64,000 nucleotides of DNA. Origin: Paramyrothecium sp. XJ0827 (Eukaryota > Ascomycota > Sordariomycetes > Hypocreales > Stachybotryaceae). The translations under genes and the position numbers were made by a program. Numbering within the stretch: position 1 is the first letter of the stretch; each line of letters starts with the position of its first letter. Location: positions 1,116,001 to 1,180,000 of the forward strand of contig JAJFPB010000007.1 of the NCBI GenBank assembly GCA_020881915.1, read 5' to 3'. This document shows positions 55,632-64,000 of the stretch, in pieces. The notes beneath the pieces are model-generated. The model saw nothing but the letters and a program-made list of their open reading frames with translations. It did not search any database and had not been told where the DNA came from.

Positions 55632-56710
55632 TATGCGGTTGCGGCAAGGATATTACTGATGGAACGTCCGAACGTTGCGGCTTGTCCTTGGACATACATA
55701 TCAACCACGCCAGGACGTCATGGGGCGAATTCAATCGTGGCTGCATCACAGCCAGCCACACGTGTCTTTTCCCTCTCTACCTCCAGCTCGCTGCATCATC
55801 ATTAGAGATGAGGCGGGACCGCGCTAACGGAAGGCTTAAATCTTCAAAGTGGTGACGCGCCACGAGGTTATTTTTCTTGGCTTGGGTCGACCCGCTAATC
55901 AGGCGTCCCGCTTCCGAAGCAACAGGAGTATCTCAGCTGAACTGAAGAGAGCTGAAAGTCGGGCGGAGCAGCACCGGAACAGAAATCCCGCCGTGCGAAT
56001 CCCCTTCCTGCGCTCAAGGTCTCTCTGGGCGTGCCGGGAGATCTGCGTCAAGGTGCTGAACCCTGGGAACCCCACCAGGCGGCTTCGATCGACGTCAAGG
56101 ACGAGATTTCGATCATCTTAACCCCACGGAAAGTCACAGCCCCGGATGACGATGAGACATTTTGCCTCCGAAACACCAAAAGTAAAAATCGCATGGATGG
56201 CACGCCGTCCAGATCTCTCATTGGAGGCGCCGGACCCAATTCTCCCTTCGATCACTTGGCTCCCGCTCCCAGGCCGCGCCATCTGGGCCCAGTCGTCCGG
56301 CACTATCGATGGAGTCTAGCTTGAAGAGGATTGATGTCTCGGATTTAATGATCCTACACAGGTGGCAGGCCTTTACCTCGATAGCATCATCGAAATTGTC
56401 ATCTTTATGCTCTGAGACCGATCCTCGTGGCATAAACGTTCTGATGTCAGACTGCACTTGGCGGATACACGGCCACAGCAATGACGTGTAAGAAGATGTG
56501 TTAGCTTGAGGAGCTCAGCGAGGATACCGATGACGAAAGGCCGATTACGTCGACGCGTCAACGGCCAGTCTTCTTTATAAATATGTAGTGGTACGCTTCT
56601 AGGCCAAGCATAAGAAACATCGCAATATCAATCATAAATTCTCGTCTTCTTAAACTCTCCCCACTTGATTAACTTTATACAACTTTATACAACCTAACTG
56701 CCAATCAAAA
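55632..56710. other. Divergent intergenic region
   Basis: Upstream region of both His-rich protein genes, pointing away from each other. No other gene is recognised. Confidence 0.4.
56576..56583 (+). promoter_or_regulatory. TATA box of the 56711 gene
   Basis: TATAAATA about 128 bp before the ATG, followed by an A/C-rich leader with a direct repeat of ACAACTTTAT just before the start. Confidence 0.5.
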
Positions 56711-57894
56711 ATGGAGAGGGCAAAGCAAGCAGCTAAGGAGTTCCTTTCTATGGACGGCAAGCACAAGACGACCGTCGATCAGGACGTCAGGAGCTCTGTC
56801 ACCGAGGAGCATGTCCGCCCTCAACACCATGAGAACATCACCACTGCTGTGGACAAGGAGGTTCACCAAGACCATCACCAGACCCGAATCCAGCCTGTGA
56901 AAGCTACGGAGACACTGTGAGTTGCAGTTGTGCCTGTCCTATTCGTCGATCTATCAACTGACCACATCGAAGCCCTGAGAAGCATCACCACAATGTTATG
57001 CCCGTGGAGCACAAGACTGTTGAGCATGGCAATGCCCAGGACGACCGCCGGCGTCTGCAACAAGACGAGGCTCAGTACAGGGACAGCACCACCACCGAAC
57101 ACACCACTCACACCTCTTCCGTCGCCCCCACCGTGGCTGGCGAGCGTGTTCACCACCATGTCCACGAACATATCCAGCCTGTCATTCAGAAGGAGACCAT
57201 CGCTCCCGAGACGACTCACACCACTGTCCCCATCCACGAGACCCACCATGCCGCACCCGTCCACCACGACACCACGACACTGCCTACCAAGACTTTGGAG
57301 GAGTTTACGCGTGGAGGAGGTGTTGAGGCATTGAAGGGCCGAAGCCAACACACTCTGCAGGAATATGAGGGTTGCCCCAAGCCTCTCCAACAATCGGCTG
57401 ATAGCCAGAGGGCTATTCACGGCGAGAACGTTGGCAGGAACTCTGCTACCACTGGGGAGAATTTGACCAGCACGGGTGGCTATGAGAACCAGCCCCACAG
57501 CGGTTTCAACTCTTCTTCCCGCGGTGGCGTTGGTGCCGCCGCAGCATCTGCATTCAGTGCCGGCTCAACCGGCCGTTCTGACAAGGTAAGCTGCGCGAGA
57601 ATGATACCGCAAGCTAGTAGTTAACAACATCTTTAGACAAACCTGGGTGCATTCGGCCAGCACAACATCGGTCACGACTCAGGCAATTCTAAGCACACGA
57701 ACATTGGTGGGCTCGGTAACAGCGCCTCTGGCGGTTCGTCCGGGCTGACTGGATCCTCTGGTCAACATGATCACCACCGAACATCCGAGCATTCTGGACA
57801 CACAGGCTCTACCGGTGGCAAGCCCAGCTTGATGGATAAGTTAAACCCCCGCAAGGACGCGGACGGTGATGGCAAGGCTGGTTTCATGAAATAA
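56711..57894 (+). CDS. His-rich allergen/stress-type hydrophilic protein, 358 aa
   Basis: Three exons: 56711-56916, 56973-57585 and 57637-57894. The protein has no signal peptide and is highly hydrophilic. Repeating histidine motifs dominate the first half: RPQHHENITTAVDKEVHQDH, HHHVHEHIQPVIQKETIAP and TVPIHETHHAAPVHHD. A Gly/Ser/His-rich tail (GSSGQHDHHRTSEHSG) ends in KPSLMDKLNPRKDADGDGK, an ending familiar from fungal LEA-like or conidial stress proteins. This kind of protein is annotated in many ascomycetes as an allergen homologue and is often abundant in conidia or under stress. A protective or chaperone-like role is inferred from composition. The splice phases (2 and 0) reconstitute an uninterrupted frame. 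Confidence 0.72.
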
Positions 57895-57948
57895 ATCTGG
57901 CGTGGACCATTAAAAGCCTCTTTGTATGATTAGATGAATAGCTATATG

Positions 57949-57985
57949 TATGCACACGTCGTTAACTTATGCACACGTCGTTAAC
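57949..57985 (+). repeat. 18-bp direct repeat in the 3' region
   Basis: TATGCACACGTCGTTAAC occurs at 57949-57966 and again at 57968-57985, one base apart, about 55 bp after the stop of the His-rich gene. Confidence 0.85.
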
Positions 57986-58290
57986 CTCAAGATTTGATGT
58001 TTGTTTTATGACCCTTGAATAAGCGAGGCTTCGTAAGGTTGTGTGTACAATGCCAGTGATCAATTATTCTGTTTTTTTGATACAATGGATTTTACTGGTT
58101 GATGCATGTTGGTCACATGAAGCCGACTTTTGGGTAAAGTCGAGCATGTTTAGGTGGCTGATTCTTCTTGCCACCATTCTATCAATCTGCGCTGATATAT
58201 CCAATGCCATCACAACACATGCTCAATTAATCTCCCGTTACAATTGAACGGCTGATGGAGCCGTCACTCGTTCCTCGGAGCTGAATGAGG

Positions 58291-58940
58291 CTAATTATTT
58301 CCTGGGCTGTAGCTAGAAAACGCCTCGGCGAGAGAAATGATTTGTGTGATTCCAACTTCACAACCCGGAAGCGCCAATCGTAAATTTTCTTGAATGATGA
58401 ACAAATGTGACGAGATTGTTCGGAGTAGAGCCTCCAACTTCCTTGCTTGCGAATCCGAGAGGGGGCTTGAACCGGGAGATGGAGGCGAAGACCATCGTTG
58501 AAGCTCAATGAACACGTCTCCTTGTGTGTTCAATGACTAGGTAGGCCGTATGGTTAGTTATCTACTCAAAGAATAGCTGTGCTAGAAAACTAACTTTCTC
58601 GATAGAGTCGCAGACTTGCTCGGCCTCAAAGTCTGCTATCCGGAAGCTTTCCTCGACCACAATTGCGGCCAGGTCTACATATTTCTTGTCAACAATTTGG
58701 TAATGATCGGTGCGTAAATCAACGCGGCGGTCAACCTGTAACTGTTAGCAAATACAAATCATAGGTTTATGTAGTGAAATGTACATTGCCTGCAGGAGGC
58801 CGTCCTGCTTCGATCTTTTCAATATGTGTTTGAGAAACTTCCTTCAAGTTGTCAAATCCCTCGATCAGATCGTCTGCAGGTGTTGCAGATGCAATAAGTA
58901 CCAATGAGGCAATTGCATATAGTGGAAAGATGAAATTCAT
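58291..58940 (-). CDS. Small secreted alpha-helical protein, 180 aa
   Basis: Three exons: 58940-58785, 58735-58595 and 58536-58291. Start ATG 58940 opens a signal peptide (MNFIFPLYAIASLVLIASA) with a likely cut before TPADD. The mature chain is mostly amphipathic helix: LIEGFDNLKEVSQTHIEKIE, HYQIVDKKYVDLAAIVVEES, FRIADFEAEQVCDSIEKS and ARKLEALLRTISSHLFIIQE. There are only two cysteines. This helical, four-block layout recalls the HsbA/galactomannoprotein group of fungal secreted proteins, but I see no decisive motif. Its role is unknown; surface binding or host contact would be guesses. Introns have GTACAT and GTTAGT donors and CTAAC branch sites. Confidence 0.6.
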
Positions 58941-60336
58941 GATTTAAATTTATGTATTATAGTTCGTCAGAATCTCGCAGTAAAATCTCTAGTTGACATG
59001 AGAAGTGTGTCATAACCGTACAGACTGTAAGGACAGGGAGGGCACGAATTTATGTAGCGAGAAATGGAACCCTGACCGGAATTTTTCAAGCGTGTCTTAA
59101 GGCCACCAAGCCCTCAGATTTGAGACCGAGACGCCAATGAACTCAAGCTCGGGATGTTGCATTAATCCTTGTCCAATGTTATTGAGGAACGCACTCAAGA
59201 ATGAAACATCACCAAGACAAACAACGTCATGTGCTACCACGGATAACCTCAAATACGTCACTGTCTTGCATATGTGCTGTGAGACAGGTCGAGGGCAAGA
59301 GCGGGATGATAGTTTGATTTTGGCTAGACCTGGCATGGCCATATCTTGACTGCACGACTCACTGAAAAGGACGAAAACTGTTGGCCGCTGTCTCGATGGT
59401 ATCTAAGGAATGTAGACGGTGATACTACTGAAGAAATTTAATCAAGTTCGAGCAGTCTACTGGCCATTGCGGGTATGGCATTAGAAATATTGCCTTGGAG
59501 GCAATGTCATTCTTCGTCGCTGTAATTGTGGGCTTATTGGTCTGGTATATATTTAACCACATTACTCTTGTTCCATTTCGAGCAGAAATGAATCCGTTTA
59601 CTCAAATGTTAGCTTACTAGTGGGCAGAGTTTATGAACCCTAGGACAAACCCAACGAAAGGGAAAGAATACATCCTTCGTGCGGTGTCTCAAGAATGAAT
59701 GCAAATCTGATGCGGTTCACTCACAAACTAGAACTTGTAAACCCGACACGCCAAATTTCATGATTCAAAACGTAATCATTCCACGAGTTAATTAGATCAG
59801 GATGAGCTGGAGGCACATGTAATGCAATCAACGAAGCAACGGCTCGACCTGGACCCTAAGCAAACCTTGCTTCGTGCCACGAAATCTTGATTGCTTGAGC
59901 TTGTTACAGTGGAACAACGCGACAAGTATGCCAATCACGGGGCAAAGTATAGAATACGACTTGCTAAAGGAATTCGAGCAGGAATTACTACGCAGAACCA
60001 ATTACACGACGAGCCGAGTTCACCGACGCGCATAAATAGCACGTCAGTGTGTCGCTCGAGCTAACTTGACGGGAGTTGCCGTTTAGCCGACCTTGCACTT
60101 TGTGGTTCTGCGGTGTGGCGCTGGAGCACGGGGCCCTAGTGAGCGGCTCCGGATTCGATGTGCCGATTGTGCTAATGCATTTGCTTCAAGGCATGAAACT
60201 TCGGCTTTAAGCTGCCGGACGCGTAATCGTCTGGTTCTGAGAAGTATTAATGCAGCTATCACCCACTTGTCGCGGTGTTGGAAATCAGAATTGAAAACAA
60301 ACTTGCACCACGTTCACGGCAGTACATCGAGACATA
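58941..60336. other. Intergenic
   Basis: 1.4 kb upstream of two divergent genes. A CATAAATAG element at about 60031 may serve the CipC-like gene. No other feature is recognised. Confidence 0.4.
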
Positions 60337-60754
60337 ATGGGTTGGTTTGACGGTTCGTAAGAATGCCACCACTTCCCCTGCAGAAATATTGATGCTTTAT
60401 AGACGATTCTAGACAAGCCGAGGCTTACGACACTGTCGTGAACCGCCCTCACGAAGCAAAATGGACCCATGAATTGCTCGGTGGAGCTGCCGCTTATGAG
60501 GCTGCGAAGGCATACGAGAATCACGTCTCTAGAAATGGTAAGTACGATGCGGGCTTCTTAAAACCATATTCTAAACATTCTCAGGGCACCCTGATAATCA
60601 TGCCCAAGCCAAAGAGATTCTCGCAGGGTTCATAGGAGCTTTCGTTGATCGCGAGGTGGAAACTAAGGGGCTTGATAGCATCGACCGTGAAGAAGCCAAG
60701 CGCCATGCCCGCAGACAGGCGGAAGAGCAGCTTTCAAACGAGGGGCGGTATTGA
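60337..60754 (+). CDS. CipC-like protein, 104 aa
   Basis: Three exons: 60337-60356 (20 nt), 60413-60537 and 60585-60754. The text is that of the CipC family: MGWFDGSQAEAYDTV, EAKWTHELLGGAAAYEAAKA, YENHVSRNGHPDNH, AKEILAGFIGAFVDREVETK and GLDSIDREEAKRHARRQAEE. CipC was first described as a protein induced by concanamycin A in Aspergillus nidulans. Homologues rise under stress, in hyphae, or during plant infection, but the molecular function is unknown. It is soluble, helical and cytosolic by composition. With the His-rich genes upstream it makes a small neighbourhood of stress-type proteins. Confidence 0.82.
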
Positions 60755-61197
60755 GATGAAAGGGGCGAAACATATATAAATTTTGTAACAGGAGAATTGT
60801 CCCAGGCAAAATCTTGAATACGCTTACAATTTCTCTTTATGAATGCCTAGCACGGATGCTTTCCAGGCGATGCGAGATTCTAGCCTCCATCTGTTAACCT
60901 GGTAGCCCAGGGATCCGGAGCCATCTAGCTTTATACGAGCAGAACGATTAGATGCCTGCTACCACAGCATGGGTGCTTGCATATTAGAGGCATGCGTTCA
61001 ATTGAGACAGACAGCTGCAGAAGTTGCAATGGCGGTCATCAATCCAGGAAGAAGTGGTAAACGTGGGTATCAATCATATCTGGCTGGCGGTCTTCCGTCC
61101 ATCTCTTGTATGTTGGCGAATGCCTGCCTTATCTTGAATTTGGTCGTAGTGGCCATGGTCATAGAGGCCCCCTATTGCAATCCAATGCACAAGCAGA
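60755..61197. other. Convergent 3' spacer
   Basis: Between the CipC-like gene and the P450 gene. Nothing else is recognised. Confidence 0.4.
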
Positions 61198-62835
61198 TCA
61201 CGCAAACTTCCAGGTTACTTCCTCCCAGCCCTGTCTTCGACGAATCCTCATACCACGGCTTTTCCCATCCCATACGGGTTGCCTCCCCGCCTGTCCAAAC
61301 GACGGATCTGCGACACCTGGCAGCTCCACGCCTTCCACATCGAAGCCAAGCGCGAGGGCGCCCAGCATACCAAGAATCTCGGCCAGTGCGAATTTACGGC
61401 CGGGACAAAGGTTTCGGCCGCCTCCGAACGGCACGTAGGCCCCTCGTCGGCGCTTTTCGTCCTGAGAAGAAGTGTTGATGAATCTCTCGGGGTTGAATGT
61501 GTCTGGGTCTTCACCCCAGGCCGACTCCAAGAAATGCAGGACGTTCGGTGGCCACTGGACATTGATGCCTTTCTTGAGAAGATACTCTCGTCCATATTGG
61601 TCCTGAATCTTCACGTCTTTCATCACTCTGCGGTTCCCAACGCTATGCAAATAGACTCTGAGGGTCTCTTGGTAGCATGCATTGAGAAAGCTGCAACTCT
61701 TCTCTAGCTGGGCGGTCTGTATCTCGGCGGCGGTGCCTTGGGGGCCGCTGGCCACCACTGTAATAGCTTCCATCTCCTTGCGCACTCTTTCAACGTAATC
61801 ATGCCTGGAGAAGATGCGGTAAAAGAGCCAGAAGGTGGTTGGAATGGTATTGGTGGTTCCGACCCAGGGCACCATCATTTCTTGCATGCCAAGATCAACG
61901 TGGTCGAAGCCTGAATCGCGCAAGGCACTCGCTCGCTTCGCTATTATGTCCGAAACATCCGGTAACTGGTCGTGCTTGGCCTGAAAGTAGGGAATGAGCA
62001 ACTTGTGGATTTCTGCTCTTGCGGCCACCGACTCTGGCGCCATCAATTTGGGTGCGACACCAAGAGCCAGGAGGATGGCGCCTTTGTCAAACTCCCTGCG
62101 CAAATATTAGCATGGTTGAATCAATCATCAAGCAACCAAAAACGCAGAAGAATTTAATAAGTACCAGAATAGGTGGGCGTGCTCATGCGTTATAGGGTTC
62201 TTGCTTCCAAACAAAGCGAACATGGTTGCCAAGGTCATGTTGTCGCGAAGCCACATGTATGTATCTGGCACGTCGAGTGGTTGATCGGCGCGAATGTTGT
62301 TCAGCAGACCCGACAAGGTTGTTAATGCTGCCACGTTCATCCGATGAAGTGGTTTGCCCAACAAGTTGACGTGGATGACGTCCAGAAGCTTGTCCATATG
62401 CCGCCGATCGCTCAGAATGTTGGATTGCTTTTCATTCAGTCCAAACATGGTCACCGAAAACTCCAACTGGAAGGGATCGAACGAGATGTCTTGGGTGCGC
62501 ATAGCTGCTTGGACCAGGTCAGGCGAATTGATGATGTACATCTTCCCGTTCAACATTGGGAGCGTGCAGATGGGTCTTGCATTCTCTTTGCTGGCGAATG
62601 GTTCAGCCGTGAATCTGATTCCAGGCGAAGAGATTACTTACAACAAGCGGGTGTAGAAGCTTGCCTTCTCGCGCATCATCGACAGGATATGACCGACTAC
62701 AGGAACCCTTGGTTTGAGAATGGGTGGCTCAAGCGGTTCCAGAGCAGGAAATATGAGACGTTGCAGCCACAACAGACCAGCCGCGACGACAATTGCCAGG
62801 GCAGCTGTCGAAGTTGACACGCTATCCACCAACAT
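61198..62835 (-). CDS. Cytochrome P450, CYP7/CYP8-like
   Basis: Three exons: 62835-62642, 62590-62165 and 62095-61198 (505 aa). An N-terminal membrane anchor (STAALAIVVAAGLLWLQRLI) is followed by the proline hinge LEPPILKPRVPVVGHI. The heme loop is FGGGRNLCPGRKFA with Cys437, and the K-helix ExxR lies in CYQETLRVYLHS. NPERFI is the PERF motif. The I-helix reads WVGTTNTIPTTFWLF, lacking the usual A/G-G-x-D/E-T acid-alcohol pair, as in CYP7/CYP8 (sterol 7-alpha-hydroxylase, prostacyclin synthase) and their fungal relatives. It is an ER-anchored haem-thiolate enzyme; the substrate is unknown and may be a sterol, oxylipin or secondary metabolite. Confidence 0.85.
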
Positions 62836-63424
62836 GATGGCGAATCTTACGCTGTATGGTTGAGCCGCACCGCACGAGGTCCAAAAGAAAGATGTTCGAC
62901 GCGTATGCTCTGTTGCTCGCTATGAAGGTGAATGATTGTTGGTTGTGTTCGAAGGACAAGATCATCCCTTATGCCGGGCTTTTATTTTCCCAGCCGGCTC
63001 GCGCTTTGATGTTGGGTACGGGGTACCCTGAACTTGGAAGCTGAACCTGTAAGCTGACGCGAAGAGCTGAACAAACGCATGGGGACTTAATCTGACCCTG
63101 ATTCTTGATGCCAGATCGGGATTAAATCACCGACGTCGCATCTTGCTTTGTATGCCCTGGTCTATTAAGCTGAACATGTTAACAAGATGGATAGGTATTT
63201 TCGATTCTGCAAGGCCCGTAGGAAATCCCTGGTTTGCTGTAGCATCCACTAAGAGCTTGTCGTTACAGCACTACGGATGGCACTTGTACGGAGTGCCTAG
63301 CGCACGTTCGCCAAGGGTTGGAAGATGGCCGAGCACGAATAGCTGGGTGCTTGATTGAGATGTAGTAGGTCTGGGCGCTTATCGTTGCCAAGATTTGACC
63401 AGTGGGTAAAATCTGTTGAACTCT
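62836..63424. other. Intergenic
   Basis: Upstream region of the P450 gene up to the transposon edge. No coding sense recognised. Confidence 0.35.
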
Positions 63425-64000
63425 GGGCGTAATAGTAACGTATCCCATATGCGAGTGGTACATATAAGCGAGTGGTACACTCCACCTCAATTTACTAACC
63501 TCTTCTCTTCTAACCCGCTTTTCTCCACGACAAACCATGGAGACTCCTTTAAAAGAGGGTCAATTAACCTTAGCAATCCAAGCTATGAAAAAAGACCCAA
63601 ATCTTAGTCTCCGACGCGCTGCTGCGATCTACAGCGTGAGCCCTATGACGCTCCGCCGTCGTCAAAACGGTACACCATCGCGACGCGACAGCCCGCCCAA
63701 TTCAAAGAAATTGACAGAATCAGAAGAGAAGGCAATTATTGAGTATATTCTTGACCTCGATGCGCGGTTTCATCCGCCTAGGTTCAGCGATGTGGAAGAT
63801 ATGGCGAATCATCTGCTGGCTGAGCGTAGTTCAGAACGCGTCGGAAAGCTCTGGACTTCAAACTTCGTTAAGCGTCAATCAGACCTCCGGACGCGTCGTC
63901 TTCGCAGATATGACTACCAGAGGGCTAAATGCGAAGATCCAGTCGTGATTGACCCGTGGTTTCGCCTTGTGGCGAACACGACCGCGAAATACGGTATCCT
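63425..64000 (+). mobile_element. 5' end of a pogo/Fot1-like DNA transposon, truncated by window edge
   Basis: The transposase frame starts at 63537. Upstream a 13-bp motif GCGAGTGGTACAY occurs twice (63451-63463 and 63468-63480) in the position where subterminal or terminal repeats of such elements lie. The exact left end, probably within 63425-63450 at a TA, cannot be fixed without the right end. Confidence 0.6.
63537..64000 (+). CDS. Transposase, pogo/Fot1 type, N-terminal 154 residues
   Basis: An open frame from ATG 63537 to the window edge without a stop. The N-terminus is a psq-type helix-turn-helix: LTLAIQAMKKDPNLSLRRAA, AIYSVSPMTLRRRQNG. The CENP-B/Tc5-like second DNA-binding domain follows: KLTESEEKAIIEYILDLDAR, FHPPRFSDVEDMANHLLAER, RVGKLWTSNFVKRQSDLRTR. 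The DDE catalytic domain begins beyond the window. Elements of this kind move by cut-and-paste at TA sites. The frame shows no stop codons, so the copy may be young and intact on this side; activity cannot be judged from the fragment. Confidence 0.85.
   Translation, partial: METPLKEGQLTLAIQAMKKDPNLSLRRAAAIYSVSPMTLRRRQNGTPSRRDSPPNSKKLTESEEKAIIEYILDLDARFHPPRFSDVEDMANHLLAERSSERVGKLWTSNFVKRQSDLRTRRLRRYDYQRAKCEDPVVIDPWFRLVANTTAKYGI

Noticed and set aside
1..64000. CRISPR array, prophage, operon or rRNA content
   Set aside because: The gene structure is eukaryotic throughout; no regularly spaced repeats, ribosomal RNA segments or polycistronic arrangements were seen.

Overview
The window is nuclear chromosomal DNA of a filamentous ascomycete. 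Most genes carry several short introns (about 45-75 nt) with GT donors, CTAAC/GCTAAT-like branch sites and AG acceptors. There are no operons. The families present (Pth11-like rhodopsin-domain receptor, CipC-like protein, NACHT-WD40 relic, small cysteine-rich secreted proteins, Fot1/pogo-like element) are typical of Pezizomycotina. The closest resemblance I recognise is to Sordariomycetes, probably Hypocreales, but this is family recall and not a search. Exon-intron models below were worked out by hand from splice signals, reading-frame phase and family consensus.

Left part (1-33 kb) looks accessory: long gene-poor gaps, AT-rich patches, relics and small secreted proteins. In order: a Cdc4-like WD40 protein running off the left edge (-), a 10-cysteine secreted protein (+), an SHB17-type histidine phosphatase (-), a decayed ketosamine-3-kinase (-) beside a NACHT-WD40 relic (+), a second 10-cysteine secreted protein (+), a SnoaL-like protein (-), an MFS C-terminal relic (+), a 3-ketodihydrosphingosine reductase-like SDR (-), a rhodopsin-domain receptor-like membrane protein (+), a small membrane protein (+) with a 67-bp echo at 3.9 kb, a PaxM-like FAD monooxygenase (+), an 11-exon conserved secreted protein (-), a bilirubin-oxidase-like multicopper oxidase (+), an aldo-keto reductase (-), a large membrane protein (-), a peroxisomal D-amino-acid oxidase (-) and a DHA2 MFS transporter (-).

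Middle part (33.8-53.7 kb) has strikingly GC-rich third codon positions. It holds a bacterial-type Fe-S L-serine dehydratase (+), an unclassified secreted protein (+), a coiled-coil nuclear-type protein (-), a copper amine oxidase (+) converging on an ACS-family MFS transporter (-), an alpha/beta hydrolase (+), a CxC-repeat cysteine-rich protein (+), the Ran exchange factor RCC1 (+) and the Golgi protein Yip1 (-). The last two are conserved housekeeping genes.

Right part (54-64 kb): a tRNA-Glu(CTC) (-), two neighbouring His-rich proteins resembling fungal stress/allergen proteins (- and +), a small secreted protein (-), a CipC-like protein (+), a CYP7/CYP8-type P450 (-), and the 5' end of a pogo/Fot1-type transposon cut by the right edge (+).

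Nitrogen metabolism is a loose theme: D-amino-acid oxidase, serine dehydratase and copper amine oxidase all release ammonia, and two lie beside a transporter. No secondary-metabolite backbone gene (PKS, NRPS, terpene cyclase) is present. I found no convincing wholly new multi-gene system. The best leads are the relic block at 3.9-5.6 kb, the F-box-less Cdc4-like protein, the paired His-rich proteins and the unclassified secreted proteins.
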